Positions 59,415 through 64,000 of a stretch of DNA of 64,000 bases are shown in pieces. The position numbers and the translations under genes were made by a program. The notes beneath the pieces are model-generated. The model did not search any database. It saw nothing but the letters and a program-made list of their open reading frames with translations, and was not told the origin of the DNA. This stretch comes from Lumnitzera littorea (taxonomy: Eukaryota > Streptophyta > Magnoliopsida > Myrtales > Combretaceae). The stretch spans positions 47,434,746 through 47,498,745 of the forward strand of contig JAMXBB010000002.1 in assembly GCA_024138015.1 (NCBI GenBank), given 5' to 3'. Position 1 is the stretch's first letter. Each line of letters begins with the position of its first letter.

Positions 59415-59800
59415 CTCATGTTTGGCAAAAGAGGTCAGAGTTGGTCATTCTATAATAGCTCGAATCTTCTTGCCATCCATTTAACAGCCTCCTCCACTTA
59501 CCACATAGTCGAGAAAGACTACTTCTTCCTAATAAAAACAACACTTCTTTAAGTTACCAAATAATCTTTCTACTCAGAAGACATCAAACATAGCTTAGAA
59601 GTGATCCAGATTACTCAATTAGTCGAAGCTATAGACCAAGATGGCATCAAAATATACCATAACAAACCTCCCGATCCAATTCCTAAACACATGTTTCATT
59701 AACCTCATGACAATGCTTAGTGCATTAGACAAGCCGAATGGCATGACCAACCACTCATAGAGGTTATGTTGGGTATTAAAGGCCACTTTCCATTCATCAT

Positions 59801-62474
59801 TGTCAAGCTTGAATTTTTTGGTTTTTCATTTTCCTTAATCTGATTTAAGCTAAATCCTATGTCTATTCAATTTAAACCCTCGAAAGAATTAAGGAAAACT
59901 TGGTTTTTTTGTTTTTGAAAAACTTGGAGTCGCTACCTAATAGAATCCAGAAAAGGTGATTAAATTAGAATCAATTAGGTATATCAATTCTAATTTTGCC
60001 ACTAGCATGCACTTTGAAAAAATTTTAAAAACATTCAAGAAACCAGATTTTTTAGGTTCAAAGGCTATCTTATTAAACCCAATGGGTACTACTTTAACCT
60101 TCTAAGATTTATTTTATTTTTTTTAAATAACCATTTTAAATGTTAAAGATGAACTCTAATTTACAATTAAAGAAAAATAATTCTATTTACAAAAATAAGA
60201 AAATAAATTTATTTACAAAAAGGAAAAAAAATTCTCATTTTAAGTCATCATGTAATTAACTATAGGTGCCTACGTATCCACTATTCAGATCAAACTTTCC
60301 TTAGTTCTTTCAATAAAAACTTAAATTTGTCGATTCCTTTTAATTTATGAAAAACAATCGAGTTTACATTTTCATTCATTTAATTTTATGTAAATAAAAT
60401 AAAAAGGGTCCTAATTTTGGTAACTTGTTCCTTTTAGACAAATTCTAAAAGAAGTCCTAATTTTGAAAAGGGTTAATTTTATTTTATTTTTGGAAAATGA
60501 TTTTTCTATGTGATAAAACATGTATTTGTTTTTTTTTTTTTTTTTGAAAATTTTCTTAAAGGTACAAAAAAGAAAAAAAATGCTTTTATTTATATACATC
60601 TTAATTGAAAATAAAGAGCTTCTTGAAAATTTTAAAAGATCTCTCTCTCTCTTGTTATTATCTTTTTTCTTGTTTTTCTTTTTACTTTTTTCTATTTTTT
60701 CTTTAGATTTTTTAAATAAAAGAAAAAGGTAAAAAAAAATACCAAAACAAAAGAAAAAGGAAAAAATGAAAAATGAAAAAATATATAAAGGACCTAGGTG
60801 TATACCAGACGCTAGTTAGGGGCAGGTTAGAACTAAGTTTCGAGTCGAACCTTCAAATTCAAATTAGGTCTTGCGTAAAGGGATGAAGCAAGTGGTCAAT
60901 AGGGTGTAATCGGGGAGCTTCTAAGCCCATTTTTTAGCGGGAAAAGGTTGTTTCATGTGTTTCAGATTGGAGATTGAAAGTTTAGCATAAGTGTCACAAC
61001 CTAAGATAGCCATTTGGTGGTGGTTACAATGGTGGAAGATAGAAAAAGGACTGGCGTAGCTTGAGCTGGTTTGTTGAAGTTCAAAAGGGTGTTAAGTTTT
61101 AGGTTTTTGGTTGTGGCAAACACAATGAGTGGTCACCATTGTGCGAGGGTAGTCAGCACTGCTAGGTGATGGTAGCTAAGGTTTGCACGAATCCCTTAGA
61201 TGGTGGAGCTTAACATAGGGTACGAAGCAGACAATGAGGAAGGTTTCAATGGAATACTCAAGAACTAAGGATCTCAATCATAAGATTACTTTTGCTTGAG
61301 CTACTTTGAGCTCGAGCAATCATCTAGAGAGAGAGAAGATCGATCCTTTAGAGAGAGAAAGAGGGTTGGGTGGGTGTAATGGAGTTAAAGGAAGTTGTAA
61401 TTGGTCCTATTCTAAAACACAATGAGAAGGCCTCTATTTATAAATTGGGAGCTTAAAAACAACTCGGAAGGTCCAAACATAATGGATCGTATACATACGC
61501 TCATGAGTTGTTCTTACCCGATTCATCTTCATAACTCAAAGAAACTTTTGATTTGGTTGAAGAAAATGAGCAAGAGGAAACCCATAATCGTCATTCATAG
61601 CTTGGATTCAATTATTTGTTTTTGAAAGTGTTCAAGTTTGTCAAGTTGAGCATGGCAAGTTTGTGATTTTTCTTCAATTTTAGGCTCAAATTAAATTGTG
61701 AAGTAGACAAATCAAGACATGTTGTTGGTTCCAATTAGTAGTATTCCATGTGAGCAATCTAGAAATGGGAAAGATTTGGATTGATTTTGGCAAAAATCAA
61801 ATGAAAATGGCCAAAAAGAGAGGGGTTCAGACATGATAAATTCTAAGCTTGTTGTTTTAGTCCATGAAAGAGATAATGCTAATGTGGCACCACGTAAGTG
61901 TCACTTCAGCTACGTAGACGGTTCATCATTTGCCATGTGTCACCATGTTTCAAGTTCAACACGTGGTCCTATAGCAATGTGACACATGGCCTTGGTTTTT
62001 GCTAGGAAAATAAAATATGCAAGCATGCGCATGGGTAGATTTGAACCTTTACCCTCTTTCTTCTACTAATACTAAGTCCATGTGCTTAAGCAATTGGGCT
62101 GTTGGGCCTATGCCCTAAAATGTTTTGCCACTAAATTGTATTTTACCTATAAAATAGCCTAAGTAATTAAAATAAAAGACTACCCAAGCAAAGTAATCCA
62201 AACCTAATGACCCTATCTCAAATTTAAATTCTAATAACTATTTTCCTCAAAATATTTGTTTTCCTAAAAGTTCTACTTTCCTAAAAAGAAATTCTATTTT
62301 CCTGAAAATTCTACCTTTCTATTTATTGTCATTTTTAAATTTTTTTTATTTTTTTAAAATTTTTTGTATTTTCTTTCAATTTTCTAATTTTTTGTAATTT
62401 TTTTGTATTTTTTCTAAATTAAGGCCCTTTACTTTATTTAAAAAATATAAAGGGGCAAAAATAAGATGTCTATA
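59801..62474 (-). mobile_element. Solo Tat-type LTR (copy 4) inserted in RT of gag-pol C
   Basis: Left edge TGTCAAGCTTGA, right edge AAGATGTCTATA, collinear with the LTRs at 14254, 26920 and 54272. Flanked by ATCAT (59796-59800) and ATCAC (62475-62479), one transition apart. Removing it and one duplication joins the RT frame at GD|EWK. TATAAATA box on the minus strand near 61434-61443, GA-rich run near 61325-61365, tRNA-like block 62036-62105. No internal region, so it is a recombination product of a full element. ORFs 60411-60732 and 61422-61625 are LTR frames. Confidence 0.9.
62036..62105 (-). other. tRNA-like (A/B box-like) block in LTR copy 4
   Basis: Minus strand begins GCCCAATTGCTTAAGCACAT (A-box-like) and ends AAAGGTTCAAATCTACC (B-box-like, GGTTCAAATC). 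Same position in the LTR as the other three copies. Confidence 0.5.
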
Positions 62475-64000
62475 ATCACCAAGCCTCATTCTTATCTGAT
62501 ATAACCAGTTTCGAGATCAATCTTAGAGAACACTCATACTTTGCGCAATTCATTTATCATGTTGTCTAGTCAAGGAATATGGTATTTGTACTTCATGTCC
62601 CATACTTCTTTAGCACCAATAATGTTGGGATTGCATACAAACTAAGACTTTCTCTCACATAGCCCCTCTTTACTAACTCATTAACTTGCCTCTACAACTT
62701 AGCAGCTTGTTTGAGGTTCATTTTGTATACCAGTTTGTTGGGTAGGGAGGTACTAGGTATCAAATTTATTCAATGTTCTATCCCTCGAGATGAGGATAAA
62801 CCCTTGGAGGATTCCTTGGGGAACAAGTCCTCAAACTCATTAATTAGCTCCTAATCTTCCTCGAGTGGGTAAACTTGCTCCTTCAACTCCAATACTCTTC
62901 GAATTAGCAAAAAGGTTGACATGTCTGACTTCATGGCTCTCCTCAACTCAGATCGACTCAAGACCAAAGCCTTCTTAAAACATCAAGCTAACTTAGCTTG
63001 TAATTTACTGAGTTGGCTTAGGGTCATCAAGTTTATGGAGATTTTCTTTCCATCTTTCTCAAATGAGTAAGTATTCTTATACCCATCATGCATGACTCTT
63101 CTATCAAATAAACAAGGTCAGCCTAACAGTACGCGCAATGCAAACATAGGCAAGACATCATAGAGTATTTCGTCAGAGTAACTCCCAACTGAGATCAGTA
63201 GAAGTACCTACTAGGAAACATAAAGTGCACCCTTCTCATTTAACCAATGCAACCTATATGGCCTAAGGTAGGATAAGGTCAGCAGCTTTAACTTTTAGGC
63301 TGGATTGGCATATACTACATTGGTACAGCTTCCACTATCCATAATCAGGGTGCATACTTAGTCATGGACCTTGTAAGTGATATGGAACAAGTTTTCTCTG
63401 TACTCATTCTTGGTAGATAAGCACTATGCTCATAGCACGCTAGATGTCTAAGGTCAGCATGTCCAAGTTGTCGACATAAGTCTCTTCCTCAACTTGTCCT
63501 TAATTTTCCTGGCATTCTTATTACCTCCACCTTCTCTTTATGCTCCTTGTCGATACTAACTTTAATGGTTAGAGCTTCTACCTTTTGACCATAGTTCATC
63601 AATTTGGACGCTAGGTGACCATGTATCTGAATCCTTGACACTTTAAGCATTTTATCACGCTTATCTTCTGACTTAAGGTCTAACGTTTCTCAAACCTTCT
63701 AAGCTCCTCCTTTTCGATAGGTTAGCCCCTATGGTCAAGTCAAGATTCCTCTCTTCAGTTCAATTCTACACTAAACTAAACTAGAGATCCTTCTTGTATA
63801 AAGCTGGTAGAAAAACAAGTCAACTCAATGGAGCTTAGGATGGCCTATTCCTCCTCTATCTTTCTATGCTTTGGGCCATCTTAATAGCCTTATCAAGCGT
63901 ACCGAATTGTTGGAGTTTAACAATATCTTTGAGCTCATACCTTAACATAGTGCATGCTTCTAGTTCAGAATAAACCTTACCCTCATAGCTCTCTTCATCT

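Larger units (their letters stand above)
58481..64000 (-). pseudogene. Chromovirus-like gag-pol C, split by Cassandra and by a solo Tat LTR; runs off the right edge
   Basis: Coding pieces on the minus strand: 64000-62475, 59800-59415 and 58847-58481. Right piece: gag C-terminus (DIVKLQQFGTLDKAI), protease near 63340 (CTLIMDSGSCTNV), start of RT (VNELVKRGYVRESLS, VFSKIDLETGY). The frame stops at GLGD on the solo LTR and restarts on its other side as EWKVAFNTQHNLYEWLVMPF; the catalytic motif reads YFDAILVYS (second Asp lost). After Cassandra it resumes as RSFHALTSF, FSTIMAPLTKL and RNase H (NEKLRGA, YDKELYALIRALHVWQHYL), ending abruptly at 58485. No integrase follows. Stops and frameshifts make it non-functional. 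Same family as pol region B. Confidence 0.88.

Noticed and set aside
1..64000. Organelle-derived insertion, or a bacterial or phage segment
   Set aside because: Nothing resembling plastid or mitochondrial genes, operons or phage modules was recognised; all coding remnants are plant nuclear types.

Overview
This window is plant nuclear DNA, almost certainly from a eudicot. It carries a plant-type GH17 glucanase gene, a very long P-class pentatricopeptide-repeat (PPR) gene, and about 50 kb of nested retrotransposons of plant lineages: Tat/Ogre-like and chromovirus-like Ty3/gypsy, copia, L1-type LINE, hAT, Mutator-like, and a Cassandra element with 5S rRNA-like LTRs. I could not name the species. 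Everything here comes from reading the sequence and from remembered family features; no database search was run.

Left part (1-14.1 kb), gene-bearing. The 5' two exons of a GH17 gene run off the left edge on the minus strand (1-1114). About 8.8 kb of AT-rich intergenic DNA with MITE-like repeats follows. Then comes one intact, intronless minus-strand gene for a 1063-residue PPR protein (9986-13177) resembling Arabidopsis At5g61990. These are the only two functional-looking genes.

14.1-30 kb. A degenerate Tat/Ogre-like Ty3/gypsy element lies on the minus strand (14254-29391, about 15.1 kb). It has LTRs of about 2.5 kb, a PPT, a PBS-like site and a near-perfect target duplication (GGGTT/GGATT). 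It split an older, already broken Mutator-like ORF, whose reading frame rejoins exactly when the element is removed on paper. Gag and integrase are recognisable, but protease and reverse transcriptase are gone and an LTR-like block sits in their place. A solo LTR of another family (25865-26736, perfect CCCCT duplication) lies in its leader.

30-54 kb. An accumulation of remnants: LTR-like DNA, the 3' end of an L1-type LINE, an LTR with a PBS followed by an antisense coiled-coil ORF, two minus-strand Ty3/gypsy pol regions sharing one LTR family, a hAT transposase pseudogene inside one of them, and a copia 3' end.

54-64 kb. A second Tat/Ogre 3' end (LTR plus 3' tandem arrays) lies next to a chromovirus-like gag-pol. 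That gag-pol was hit twice: by a complete Cassandra element (58848-59414, perfect CTCAT duplication) and by a solo Tat LTR (59801-62474, ATCAT/ATCAC). In both Tat elements the region between pol and the 3' LTR is an exact-period 86-bp tandem array followed by a roughly 40-bp array. All four Tat LTRs carry a tRNA-like block.

Nearly every retroelement ORF is broken by TAG or TGA where the family has Trp or Gln. This is what C-to-T decay of methylated cytosines would give. I found no sign of an operon, CRISPR array, phage, or an unknown multi-gene system. The novel-looking material is the fine structure of the repeats.
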